NCBI GenBank assembly: GCA_944472135.2
Contig: OX235263.1
Coordinates: 5,501,517-5,565,516 of the forward strand
DNA length: 64,000 nt
Origin: Trichobilharzia regenti
Lineage: Eukaryota; Platyhelminthes; Trematoda; Strigeidida; Schistosomatidae
Reading direction: 5' to 3'
The number at the start of each line of letters is the position of its first letter. Position 1 is the stretch's first letter. Below the pieces are notes generated by a model. It was not told the origin of the DNA. It searched no databases and worked only from the letters and a program-made list of their open reading frames with translations. The translations under genes were made by a program, and so were the position numbers. Positions 33,645-44,288 of the stretch are shown one piece after another.

Positions 33645-34035
33645 CACCCACTGCTTCTAAACAGTGTTAAGGACAGACTTTCTCAAATGGACACTCCAGT
33701 GTGCATATAACAGTTCAGATGCTTGTGCAAAGCTAGGTACATAGGTCATACTATGCTCATCCTTTCAAAACCTGTTAGAGAACATTACCCAGAATGGCTA
33801 CAAAGAAGTGGGAGACACCAGTTCAATCAGAAGCGCCATAAGTAAACACCTCGTCAACACACCCCGTCACAGCATCTCGGTTGACTCATCCATCATTCAG
33901 AGTCATTTACTCGGTAAACTAAAATCTACCAAAGACAACCAGTGTTTCCGACTTCTTTGTACTACTCCAGAAGCCTTCGCTATACGCAAAGAAAAGCAGG
34001 AGCTATCGTTCAAAAGAAATTAGTTCAACCTATAT
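33645..34035 (+). mobile_element. Penelope-like element C-terminal fragment
   Basis: A GIY-YIG end relic: AYNSSDACAKLGT, QNLLENITQNGYK, SSIRSAISKHLVNTPRHSIS, then RLLCTTPEAFAIRKEKQELS, corresponding to the C-terminal AEAxAI region. The catalytic YIG triad is lost. A short TA tract follows at 34033. Confidence 0.7.
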
Positions 34036-34059
34036 ATATATATATATATTAACAGGGAT

Positions 34060-35395
34060 CTAGTTCAGTGTGAGCCCTTAGTTTTCGTCTTTCAGTTGAA
34101 AACCATTAAAAACCAACCAGGAAATACTAGACAGCCAACTGTTTCGTCCTAGTATTCAGGAGTCATCGCTAGTATGTATGTAGAGTTCGAACCTAGGACC
34201 TTCAAGGTTACAAGGCAAGTTTTTTAAGAGCATTCAGCCACTGGGACCTGACTCAACAGCTAGCTCAGAAATTCCTCCATCTACCAATTTGTGTTTTTAA
34301 CCGAGAATGGCAATAGCCAATAACTTGATAGGTGGCAAGTCATTTGTCATCCCTCCCAACCGAATGGCTTTCGAGCGTTCTTGAATTGGTACCAATCTGT
34401 GGTGAAACTTGAAAGAAATCATTTAATAGTTGTTTATTTGTTACCATTTGAGAAAAACAATAAGGTTGAACACAGAGACATACACACATACATTCAGAGA
34501 GACAATAAATAGTAACACAGTGAACTTACAGCATGAACGTCCAAGTTATCAATATTTAAATCGTATAGAGTAATTCCAATTTTGTCAATTAGCTTAACAA
34601 TGAGAGAGAAAAAACAGACATAAAGATTGAAGAAAACACACACACACAATAAGGAAATTCAATTAGAATTAGGAATCAATAAATAAATAAAAATTGATTG
34701 TTTATTTTTATTCAGTCACGTAAAACTGTAACAATTTCAAGTGTTAGTTTGTAGGGATATGATTTGCTTAGAGTTTGATCGTAGAAATGAGTACTGTACA
34801 ACTATTACGTTTGTTTACAGGATTCTATCATGAGCTGACATTGGTTTGAGAACCATTGGAAAACCTCCCAAGGAGTACTGGACAGCTGTTTCCTCCGTCC
34901 TAGTTTGGGACTCTTCAGCAGTATGCATTCACCAGGCTTCGAACCCAGGACCTTCTGGTTACAAGGCAAGCTAGCTCGTAGACCATCAAGCCACTGGGTC
35001 CCAACTCATTGATAAGCCCATGAATTCTAACTTCTGCCAACTCACGATATAGCGCAACCGCTAGACAATGTCTTCAGGGAGTATTTGTCCTCACACACGA
35101 CCTGCTGCACCCTACTGATCGTGAATTCCCACTAGAACCCCAGGTAGCTACCTACCTGAATAGGGCCAGTCACCAGTGAGCATCTCATTGATATTCAAGT
35201 ATTGGTTTTGTAGGGATTTGGTTGATTGGCTACAGAATTTCCTCATGAGCTGACATCGGTTAGAGAAGAGTCACAGAATGAAACAGGTGTTCAGTACTCC
35301 CTGGAAGTTTTCCAATGGTTCCCTGACCAATGTCAGCTCGTGATGATATCCTGTAATCAATCACCCAAATCCCTACAAATCAATACTTGAATATT
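34060..35395. mobile_element. Cluster of family B SINEs around the AMPD micro-exon
   Basis: Copies: 34060-34350 minus (degenerate); 34730-35190 minus, long form, ribozyme with CTGAAGA core and stem II but four extra bases GGAG before GAAAC; 35190-35270 minus tail; 35270-35395 plus 3' part. AMPD exon 34592-34530 and its flanks lie between the first two. Confidence 0.78.
34530..34592 (-). CDS. AMPD: AMP deaminase micro-exon
   Basis: A 63-base exon, 21 codons, phase 0 at both ends. It reads from LIDKIGITLYDLNID to NLDVHA, equivalent to the YDLTVD-LDVHA block of animal AMP deaminase. Acceptor is TTGTTAAG|CTA and donor GCT|GTAAGT. It is too short for an ORF scan and was found by looking for the block missing between its neighbours. 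It lies between a 7.5-kb and a 9.2-kb intron. Confidence 0.93.
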
Positions 35396-35399
35396 ACGT

Positions 35400-35830
35400 T
35401 CGTATTTTGAAATGTTCAACAATACGCGCATCTACACACTACCAGGGATTGAATCCAGCGACTTCAAGTATACAAGGCGAGCTCATTGACCATTTACAGC
35501 CACTGGAACAGAATCCAATGGCTTATCAAATCCGAAAATGAGCACATCACCACTGGTCAATGTCACAAGCAAGTCTTCTGTTCTCACACCCAGTCGGGTG
35601 GATACACACCATTGGTCACGATTTCTTACTAGGACCTCAGGCAACTTTGTCCTGAGACGAGTCACTTGGTCATTGAAACAAGGGGGGGGCATGAAAAACG
35701 CCGGCTAGTTGTCTTTGATCATGTGTCTGCGTTCTATCTCCCGGTGTTAATTGGTATAATATCTATTGATATAAGAATAAAACTTGGGCACTGTGGTGGT
35801 AGAGTATAACTCCATTATGGTTAAGACATT
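35400..35830 (-). mobile_element. Degenerate SINE B and LINE scraps
   Basis: 35400-35690 has a degenerate minus SINE B (GGATTCAATCCCTGGTAG). 35690-35760 is a scrap of L2x (CATGAAAAACGCCGGCTAGT). 35775-35830 is the PLE-associated segment GGGCACTGTGGTGGTAGAGT seen at 7440 and 23975. Confidence 0.6.
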
Positions 35831-35832
35831 TT

Positions 35833-36075
35833 TATTCTTATACGTTCCCATTGGGACGTAGGGCGGCTTCAAGCTAGAGGCTTGAAGTTTCGGTAGCAGT
35901 AGTGTTTATTTTTACGGGATGGGGTTGCAAGTGCCATACCTAACCTTCCTTGTTTACCAGTCTTATTACTGGATTAGCGAGATAAAGGAGTGCGTCGGTG
36001 GATGATGATCGAACCCCGAACCACATGATGATGCGTGGTTGATGAGCATTCTACCGCTGTGTCACCGACGCACAA
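35833..36075 (-). mobile_element. tRNA-derived SINE with LINE-like tail (family C)
   Basis: On the minus strand: GTGCGTCGGTGACACAGCGG head, B-box GGTTCGATCATC, CTCCTTTATCTCGCTAATCC, TTGAAGCCGCCCTACGTCCC and AATGGGAACGTATAAGAATA. The end is the RTE-like tail. Confidence 0.88.
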
Positions 36076-36089
36076 TGGTAGGATAGGGC

Positions 36090-36715
36090 AAGTAAAATAA
36101 TGAGGTTAAGTATCGGTCGAGTACTAGGTCAGCAGAAAAAATCAATCGATGTGGTTGTGAAGCAACTGCATCGATTGAGATGGTTAGGATATGTGTTACG
36201 CATGCAAACGAAGCCATCTCCTTCCTCAACAATAGGCAATGTTAGGTGAGATACGATGGATCAGGTTGAAAAGGAGCTAGTGGTGGTGGTCAAAGTAAAA
36301 ACATGGCTTAATCGTAAATCAACGAAATTCATAACAGTTAGTTTAAACTCTGCAGGCAAGTCGAACTATGCAAAGTTCTGTATTGAAACTAGTCAGTCAG
36401 TCAGTAAGTCTGCATCATGGATAGTCTCAATGAAGATTTCATCACGAAGCAACATCATCGGTTTGGAGTATCATCCAAAAACCAGGAAGCACATCGACGA
36501 ACTCTTTCGTTCCAGCTCAGGGAGGGGGTCCGGAGAACACCTATGACTTCGCTAGGGATCAAAATCAGAACCGTTGGGTTACCAGATCGAACTCATTGAC
36601 TAGTGAGCCAGTTCAGTCAGTAGTCAATGTGACTCTTGAATCCCAAACTTCTGGTCGATTAGCGTTACCATCAACTGGTGCCTTCGATAAGCTCTCAATT
36701 CACCTTGGGAGGGGG
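36090..36715 (+). mobile_element. L2x LINE fragment and unassigned flank
   Basis: 36090-36370 matches L2x (TGAGGTTAAGTATCGGTCGA, GAGATGGTTAGGATATGTGT, GTTAGTTTAAACTCTGC). 36371-36715 is not recognised; it has a CAGT tandem at 36395-36410 and a G-run at 36708-36716. Confidence 0.6.
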
Positions 36716-37560
36716 GAGCATGATAGTAGCCACAATCCATTCAGATAATCACGAATAGGCTGGAAACTGATATTTACATATATGGGGATTATTGATGTGG
36801 TTGTGTTCTCTGAGCTAGCTAGATAGTTAATTTGCCAAGCTTTCATCGCTTTGATAGGCGACATCTTCAGCACATACTTCAATTCGAATTGAAGTGAGCT
36901 TTTAGATTTCTCCACGAGTTTATTAATCATCTGTCCTGACAGGTGACCTTGGACGTGAATGGTTGTTTTTGTGTGTTTTCACACCCTTTAGGTTACTTGT
37001 ATTGGAACTGATTGTTTCTTTGACTTGAACTTTGACCCTTTGTGTGTGAGGATTCTTTCTTATTGGTTGATAAATTTTGTCTATCTCGATGTTCTATTGA
37101 TTGATGATTCACTGGAATACCAAGCTTCTAAAAATTCTCTAGCATTCTTTGTGTTTCCTTTGTCTAATATATGAACGTTGTCCCAGTCGAATTGATGTCC
37201 GTGCTTGCCTGTATGTTGTAATATTAGTGATGGAGTGGATATCATGTCTTTTGACGGCTAGCTTATGTTCGTGGATACGAAGACGAAAAGGTAGGTAGTC
37301 CACTTTGGCCAATGTAGTGTTTTTATCAGTTGTTACAATTTATTTTGTTGATGATGTTGGTTTTATCTTCTTTCGTTGTTGAGTCTTTTGGTTGACATAA
37401 AACCAGCTGATTGAAGTGATTTTGCTGGTTTGTGTGAGACGTCAATTCTCAAAGGTTTGAAGAGTTTTGCAGTGATTTTAGAGATGTCGTTTATATATGG
37501 TAGGGCAATTTTCTTTATGCTTTCCTTGGGGGCCTTTGGTTTGATAGGTTGACTTGTATT
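36716..37560 (-). mobile_element. Penelope-like element, left arm of head-to-head pair
   Basis: A minus-strand 3' half: KAPKESIKKIALPYINDISK, ITAKLFKPLRIDVSHKPAKS, QSAGFMSTKRLNNER-type residues, a broken GIY-YIG (traces of HYIGQSG near 37310), then the tail ending GAGAAATCTAAAAGCTCAC at 36890. It starts exactly where the plus-strand copy begins at 37561. Confidence 0.83.
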
Positions 37561-37935
37561 CCAGTGAATCATCAATCAATAGACACATCGAGATAGACTA
37601 AATTTACCAACCTATAAGAAGGAACCACACACAAAGGGTCAAAATTCAAGTCAAAGAAACAATTAGTTCCAATACAAGTAGCTGCCTAAAGGGTGTGAAA
37701 ACACACAAAAACAACCATTCACGTCCAAGGTCACCTGTCAGGACAGATGATTAATAAACTCGTGGAGAAATCTAAAAGCTCACTTCAATTCGAATTGAAT
37801 ATGCACTGAAGATGTCGCCTAGTAGGGGTGGGGGGGGGCAATGAAAGCTTGGCAAATTAACTATCCAGCTAGTTCAGAGAACACAACCACATTGAAATCA
37901 TCCCCCTGAGCTACAAATCTTCTCTATCATATCTA
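37561..37935 (+). mobile_element. Penelope-like element, right arm of head-to-head pair
   Basis: This is only the 3' tail of the same PLE, from CCAGTGAATCATCAATCAAT to GAACACAACCACATTGAAAT, in plus orientation. It is an inverted copy of 37110-36740. A G-run at 37828-37838 interrupts it, as in the copy at 48266. Confidence 0.85.
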
Positions 37936-38340
37936 TATGGCGATTTATAGAACTTTCCTAACTGTATAACATTTTACGATTGTTTGTTTCCTTTTTGCTT
38001 GCAAAAGTTAATAAATGCACTTTAAAACATTTTCTATTCATTGTGTTACGCGAAAAAAAGAGAAGGAATAAAACAACAATCAAAATTCCCCCCCCCTATT
38101 TATTGACTTAGATTTCTTTATCAAAGGTCAAAAGTACTAATGGGTATTTGGTTGAGATCATATGGGCGTTTCTCATGTTACATTTATTATTATTATTAAT
38201 ATTATAGGTCTTCATCTCTTTTTAAGGCAAATAATACAGTCGTTTTGAATACAACTCATCTTGCGTATTTACATTGCACTTCTTTGTTTTATTTAACTAA
38301 CGATGAAAGAACTTCATCAACAGATTTATATAGAATTTAT
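37936..38340. other. Spacer upstream of the best PLE
   Basis: AT-rich, no element recognised apart from a C-run at 38086-38094 and (TTA)n at 38185-38205. Confidence 0.45.
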
Positions 38341-40292
38341 TTATTATATTGGATGTAAAAGGAAAGAAAATGATGTCACTGGATGTAGCATCATTATTCA
38401 CCAACGTCCCACTGCTTGAAACAGTCAACTACATATGTGACCAGCTGATAGAAAAGAAAATAGATGTAGGAATCCCACCCGAAAAGGTCAAAGAATTATT
38501 ATTGAAATGCACTATGAATGTTCAGTTTATGTTCAATAATGGTTTTTATAGACAAGTTGATGGGGTAGCCATGGGATCACCTTTGGGCCCTTTGCTAGCG
38601 GATATTTTCCTGGCAAAGCTTGAAAATGGTCCACTCAAAGACACGATTAAAGGGTTTGACTATTATTGTCGATACGTAGATGATACGTTTATCGTTTGTA
38701 ATAGAAATCTTAATAAACAAGAGCTTCTGAATACCGTTAATAGTGTTCACCCAACTATTCAGTTTACATGTGAAGAAGAAGACAATAACAGTTTACCTTT
38801 CCTAGACGTCCTACTTACCATGAAGACAGACGGATATCTACAAAGGAAATTATTTAGAAAGAAAACTTGGACGGGTCAGTACACCCATTTCCATAGTTTC
38901 ACACCGATTCAGCATAAAAGAAACTTAGTTAAGTGTCTTAGCTACAGAATAAAACGAATATGCTCAGAGGAATGCATTAAGGAAGAAATGCATAAACTAA
39001 AACTCACACTGCAAGAGAATGGATATCCACAGAGCTTCCTAAAAAAGTATATGTCAATACCTATAGACAGGGTAAAGGTGGATACCGTAGACAAGAAACC
39101 TTTGTATCTTAAGTTAAGTTACAAAGGGGAAATTGCAGCTGACATTCTAAAGTGTCGACTCAATAGAGCAATAGATAGAACATTTCCCGCAGCTAAATTG
39201 GTACTAAACTTCTCAACTAAACCAGTACTCACACAGCAAGTAAAGGATAAATTACCAAAGATGGCCTCATCAATGTGCATCTACGAATTCAACTGCTCAT
39301 GTGGAGCTAGTTATATTGGCCGTACTCAGAGGGCTTTATCCATGCGCGCACGTGAACATGTACCTGTATGGTTGAGTAAAGGAGTAACCAAAGGCATAAA
39401 TAGTGCAGTCTTAGCCCACTTGGTAGATACTGGACACCCGATAAAACTTGACCAAGCGTTCTCAGTTATTTACCGCGTTCCTAGTAATTTATCTAGAGGA
39501 GCTCGACTACGTCTTCTATCAGTAGCTGAAGCAGTTGCAATTAATACCAGAAGACCATCCCTCTGCATACAGAAGAAGTATGTTCAACCTCTATGTTTAC
39601 CTTGGCCTACAATAAAGCCAACAAATCCTCCATTAACACTATAAATTCCTTTCGCGATTTTCTTTTCTTTTCCTTCTTCTATTCCTCTGTTTCATTGACA
39701 AACGTTCATTTTCGACTTTTATGATTTCATGACCTTTCTTATGATTTTATTACCTTAGGTTTAAATAGTGCTTTTCTAACTTACTATCGTATTTACAAAA
39801 TCCTGTTCATTCCACTTCATTATATTCATTATTATTATTTGACAATCATTCACCAATAGTACATTTAATTTTACACCATATCATCGTTATTATTTTACAA
39901 TCATTCTTATTGTTGTTATTTTCAACCTTGAACTTAAGTCTAGACCGCCCCATTCGTTGGTTTATTTTCATATTGCCTCACACACCCTGATTACACTCAC
40001 TCTTGAAACCTGTATTTTCTGTCAACTATATTTATATATATACACACATCATTAAATTAAATTATTTCATCTCATTCTGTCCCATGTTGTTATTGACCAT
40101 GCATATTAAAAAACTATATGACTATATGACTATTGTTTCATCCCATCTTATACTTGTTCCACAATACACTTTCTGATATGATTCTAATTCGCCTTTACTG
40201 GCTATTGTATGCTTACATTAATGGATTTATAATTGTAGAGCCTGAAGAAGAATTTATTGAAAACAATTGTTCGCTCTAAATATTTTGTTTAT

Positions 40293-40330
<38 letters not shown>
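38340..40330 (+). mobile_element. Penelope-like element, 5'-truncated copy
   Basis: This is the element around the 431-codon frame. About 590 bases of AT-rich 3' sequence follow the stop, then the tail GTAGAGCCTGAAGAAGAATT at 40238 and TTGAAAACAATTGTTCGCTC, ending in (TA)n at 40298-40323. The tail motif recurs in PLE copies at 32774, 41372, 51663 and 51730. Confidence 0.82.
38349..39644 (+). CDS. Penelope-like element protein, partial RT plus GIY-YIG endonuclease
   Basis: An uninterrupted 431-codon frame, the longest in the window. It starts inside the reverse transcriptase: SLDVASLFTNVPLLETVNYI (residues 9-28), FYRQVDGVAMGSPLGPLLAD (about 66-85), CRYVDDTFIVCN (about 107-118, catalytic Asp pair), PFLDVLLT (about 150), then the connector TWTGQYTHFHSF, ENGYPQSFLKKYM and KKPLYLKLSYKGEIAADI. 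The GIY-YIG nuclease is at about 306-350 (IYEFNCSCGASYIGRTQRAL) and the C-terminus has AEAVAINTRRPSLCIQKKYV. PLE proteins are usually 700 or more residues, so the N-terminal part is missing: no matching sequence lies upstream and a stop precedes the first Met in frame. It may be a young 5'-truncated insertion, in the 7.5-kb AMPD intron and antisense to it. Confidence 0.93.
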   Translation: MDVKGKKMMSLDVASLFTNVPLLETVNYICDQLIEKKIDVGIPPEKVKELLLKCTMNVQFMFNNGFYRQVDGVAMGSPLGPLLADIFLAKLENGPLKDTIKGFDYYCRYVDDTFIVCNRNLNKQELLNTVNSVHPTIQFTCEEEDNNSLPFLDVLLTMKTDGYLQRKLFRKKTWTGQYTHFHSFTPIQHKRNLVKCLSYRIKRICSEECIKEEMHKLKLTLQENGYPQSFLKKYMSIPIDRVKVDTVDKKPLYLKLSYKGEIAADILKCRLNRAIDRTFPAAKLVLNFSTKPVLTQQVKDKLPKMASSMCIYEFNCSCGASYIGRTQRALSMRAREHVPVWLSKGVTKGINSAVLAHLVDTGHPIKLDQAFSVIYRVPSNLSRGARLRLLSVAEAVAINTRRPSLCIQKKYVQPLCLPWPTIKPTNPPLTL

Positions 40331-40384
40331 ATTGTTCCCTTGGGTTCCAAGTGGGATATAGGTGATGTGGGTAAAAGAAGAAGG

Positions 40385-41560
40385 ATGCTCAGCAAGACTT
40401 CGTGTGCAGAGGCTATTACAATTTACTTCAAATAACCAGTGCTCTGTGTTCAAAAGAAGTATGTCCAGTCCCTACTACTGCCGTGGTTGACCTTCAGTAT
40501 GGAGATTATAAATTCAGGAATTTGTATTATTGTTATCTTTCCTAATTATTCTGACATCCAGGTTATTTTATGTTGATGCTATTGAGCTGTAATCTATCAA
40601 TATTATTATTGATTCGATGTTAATTAAACAGTAACATTAATGTTGTTCATAACACTGCTCAGAAGTCCACTAGATCTTCCTCTATGGCTGGCTGTGAGAT
40701 CTAACCATTGAGAGTGGAAGACATGAAACGATTAGCTGTCTAAGATCATAGGTGCCTGCGTTCTACCTTCCGTGTGAAGTGGTACAACAAGGTGAGCAAT
40801 ATTGAGGTTACGCCTTGGTTGAAATCGACGAGGCTGTGGAATTACATCGACTGAAATGGTTAGGAAATGTGCTACGCATGCATGCCTAGCCATCGCCTTC
40901 CTCGACAGTGAGCAATGTTAGCTGACATAGGGTCAAGGCTAAAAAAGAGCTAGCACGTTGTGGTCAAACCATGGCCCCATTAGTCACTGAAATCCACAAC
41001 AGTTAGTTTAAGCTGGCCATGTAGAAGGTGTAGACTTCCCGAGTTGTTAGGGTCCTCAGGATGGTGAAAACCAATGCCTGGAAACAGTTGGTGATATGGC
41101 TCTAAGTGACCGTTCTCAATGGCTGGCACGGAGCAGATGCATCCACTCCTTGTGACTTATGATTTCCAATGAAACTATATCATTCTTCGACATTACTATT
41201 ATTTTTGTCTCACACCTCTGTTTACTGTCTCTATTATGCATTTCTTCTACTTTCTTCTCTTGGTTTGTGTGCTACATGAAGGGAGTGTGGGAGACTTGAA
41301 GTGGTGGACATCGGTGAAAAAGTTTTCTATCGAAAACAGACAGACAGACAGCAGTACTATGCATAGATATATAACTGTGGAGCCTGATGATAAAGTTGTC
41401 AAAAGAGTATTCTCTGCTCAACATCCATTCTTTTGAAGAATTCTAGTTCATCAATCAAATCTTCCAAAGGCCGATTCTCTAGTTTTGCAAGGAAAATGTC
41501 TGCTAGAATGTCAGCCCTGCTGGCGACCCCATCGCTATACCATCGATTTGTCCGTATAGC
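40385..41560. mobile_element. Mosaic of PLE and L2x pieces
   Basis: 40385-40655 plus is a PLE end (LRVQRLLQFTSNNQCSVFKR). 40660-41362 plus is an L2x LINE ending in (ACAG)n. 41365-41436 plus is a PLE tail with GTGGAGCCTGATGATAAAGT. 41440-41560 minus is a PLE RT piece reading IDGIAMGSPAG (the region of the VDGVAMGSPLG motif). The order PLE, LINE, PLE tail suggests the LINE landed in a PLE. Confidence 0.75.
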
Positions 41561-42070
41561 ATACAATAACATGTATATACAATTTAATCACGTTTTAGAT
41601 ACCGTAATTATTATTGAGACAATAATGCCCACGATCTCTTTGATAACGAAACTGGTAGTCAATCAACAAAACAAGCGTAAATGCATAAAAAAAACAACTA
41701 TAAACTATGGATTCATTGACTACTCACATTAACTTAACTAGCAGAGTACTCGCTAGGTAGACGGCTGTTTCGGTCGGCCTGTTTTAAGATTGCGCTTATC
41801 AGTGGTATACTCAATTCGACCTAGCTTCAAATGGCTTAAGCCCCTTAAAACCACAAAACACCCTGACTGTTGGCTAGTAGGTGATGTGAACTGCTGATAT
41901 CATCAAATTCGAACATCCAAGGGGTGCTTAGATCACTTCAATCCGGTTGGCTGACTGGAAACTACTTAATTCAATCAATCAGTAGTATATATATACCTCT
42001 ATGCATATAATATTAGTAATAGAGAAAGGAAATAGTAATAATAATCATTATTATTGTAATAATAACTTAC
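41561..42070. other. Intron stretch before AMPD exon 42208-42071
   Basis: No recognised element. It includes a short hairpin of (AATAAT)/(ATTATT) at 42029-42064 close to the donor. Confidence 0.45.
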
Positions 42071-42208
42071 TTCATTCAATGTGATAGGCTTTTTCGTTTT
42101 CGGATCTTCACACACGTGTACATTTGCTTTGGTGCGTATAGTTTTCTTGATAAAACGTAATAAATGCTTTTGATTCATACAGGATGAGGCGTGTAAATGT
42201 GTGTCAAC
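42071..42208 (-). CDS. AMPD: AMP deaminase exon, metal-binding HxH
   Basis: These 46 codons, phase 0 at both ends, open with [19 protein letters not shown]. The HLH pair at residues 4 and 6 supplies the first two histidines of the catalytic metal site in the adenosine/AMP deaminase family. The rest, ending [11 protein letters not shown], matches the less conserved segment before the next block. Acceptor is GACTAG|GTTGAC and donor GAA|GTAAGT. Confidence 0.96.
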
Positions 42209-42589
42209 CTAGTCAGACGAAAAAAAACAGGACAAGACAAATAAGTGTTCTGTACACACAGACACACTTGATATTCACAACAGAAGACCATGATATAGTC
42301 CACCTGAATTATATATATATATATGTTTATTAGATGTATCACACATTCACTGAAGCAGTATTACGCGCAGGATGACAAAGTTTAGAGCACAATTCATTAC
42401 TGTTCATAATCATTCTATCAATTGTAATCACACGACTTTGAAACTTCAGTTTTATAGTTTTCCGTGCCCTCTCCTATTTGTCGTCGTTGGGGTAGTAGAA
42501 TTTTCCAGATATCTGGGTGGACAGGTGTTCAATCATTCCTATTACACGTGTTTGCAGTTGATTCGATAAACAAAGATTTCATTACCAAT

Positions 42590-42920
42590 CTCTTCCTCAA
42601 CACTGGCTGCTGTAACAACAGAAGACAAGGGCCGGCAACAGATCGTTTTATTTCGGAAATCAGCACGTATTTGTATATATATTTCATGTACATTATTATA
42701 GCTTATTCAAGAAGACAAACAGTCTTCTGATTGGTTGTTTCTAATTTCTCGGAAAGTTAACCCACATATCTGCGAATCTTATTTGCCCACGTTAAGTCTG
42801 CTGTGATTGGTTGTTGAATCAACCTTGTTCATATTTTCTCACGACCAATATTAGTGACCTAGACATTGACGTAAATTAATGTTTACCAACTGGCTGGCAG
42901 CCTGCTGTCACCACACTGCT
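42590..42920 (-). repeat. Repeat R, inverted copy
   Basis: From TGTAACAACAGAAGACAAGG to CAGCCTGCTGTCACCACACT it matches 23575-23945 on the other strand. The site where the RTE-like LINE entered the copy at 59.5 kb (CAATAATCTATAATAATGTA) is here AATGTACATGAA/TATTATAGC-type and uninterrupted. Confidence 0.78.
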
Positions 42921-42929
42921 ACATTAGAT

Positions 42930-44065
42930 TTTAAAACTGTCATCTAATCCCATCCAGCCTATTGTATGGTTGTGTGACTGCATGTAGTGAGTGCTTTGGC
43001 CGAACTATTCTTTAGATTTCTTATCTTATTCGGGTTGTCCAATAAAGATTTTGCTAGGTTTTTATGTTTGGATAGCCTGACTGCCCCTGCTCTACTAGTT
43101 TGACCTGACAATCATTACCGACGGGGTATTAGATAAACTAAATTGTTCTGTTATAAAGGCTTCACAGGAGTGATCCATTAACCGGCAAATCTTATTTCTA
43201 ATTGAGTTTCTGGGTGGTGTGAATGCCAGCCACTTTTATTCCTGCCTTTTAAGAATTCTGCGTAATGTGGTTTCGGAGGTTCCTTCTTTCTATGGAATTA
43301 CTACTGGTGATTTAGATTCCTTATTGTTGGTGTTGTCTTGCGTATGTTTGACATGCACATCATCATTAATATTACTATTATTATTATTATTATCACTATC
43401 GCTACTATCATTGTTTATTTCATTTCTACATTTCCTCACATATTTCCTGAATAATTTATTAAGGTAATTATAAAGTTTCAAGGCTTCTTTTATGTGTATC
43501 ACTTCCTGTCTTAGATTTTCTTTTGTACTACTTAGTTTTTGTGCTCTGTCACTTGAACATTTCACCAGTCCTCTTTTTACTGACATAGATTGGGTGGGAT
43601 GATCGGAAATGCAATTATGTGTTTGAATGTGTGGGTTTCCTGTAAACACTAGTGTGCTTCACTTTCCATGCTCTTTCCTTTTTACACTGCAATCTAACAT
43701 TGGAAGCTTTGCCCTTCCTAACTTTCCAATTCATAAGTGAATAGAATTGCTACCACCTTTTGAGTTAATGTTTTCGAAAAATCTATCTACATCCTGTGTT
43801 GTAAGTACAGTGAATGTGTCATTTACATACCTCCAACATACTTTTTGAGGTGGGGATGAACATGTCAATCGTTATTTTTTTCCCACCTATCCATGAATAT
43901 ACCTGCTATAGCAACCGAGGATATTTGTGATCCCATGACAACTCCCTCAGTCTGTTTGTATATTTTCCCTTTGGGTGATTTAAATACTATGAGAGTCAGG
44001 CATAGATAGTTGCACTCCATGCATTATGTCCTCAAGTGGCACTTTTGCTCGAAGTTCAAGTTCGT
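42930..44065 (-). mobile_element. Penelope-like element, RT and connector relic
   Basis: On the minus strand, right to left: KGKIYKQTEGVVMGSQISSV (RT motif), RYVNDTFTVLTTQDVDRFFE (catalytic box with the first Asp replaced by Asn), AKLPMLDCSVKRKEHG, then the open frame 43649-43290 with GNPHIQTHNCISDHPTQSMS, KGLVKCSSDRAQKLSSTKEN, HIKEALKLYNYLNKLFRKYV, and farther left the GIY-YIG end traces. A 3' segment at 44100-44215 belongs to the same family. Broken by frameshifts. Confidence 0.82.
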
Positions 44066-44288
44066 GGTCAGAAATTAATTCGTGATTCGTGTGATTATAA
44101 TTGATGAAATGATTATGAACAGTAACAAAATTTTGTTTGAAATTGTGTCATTCAGTAAATAATACTGTTTCATCACTGTGTGATACATCTAATAAACAAA
44201 CTAATATGGAATTTAGATCCTACCCTGACAAATGACTTAATAGCCAAAAGTTCAAACATTAATATTAGATTAAAAAAAGGTAACTCAC

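Noticed and set aside
35483..35692. Minus ORF of 69 codons
   Set aside because: It crosses a degenerate SINE B and has no domain or splice support.
43219..43467. Leu/Ser-rich plus ORF, possible signal or membrane protein
   Set aside because: It is the antisense shadow of the PLE connector frame at 43649-43290 and a (TTA)n tract.
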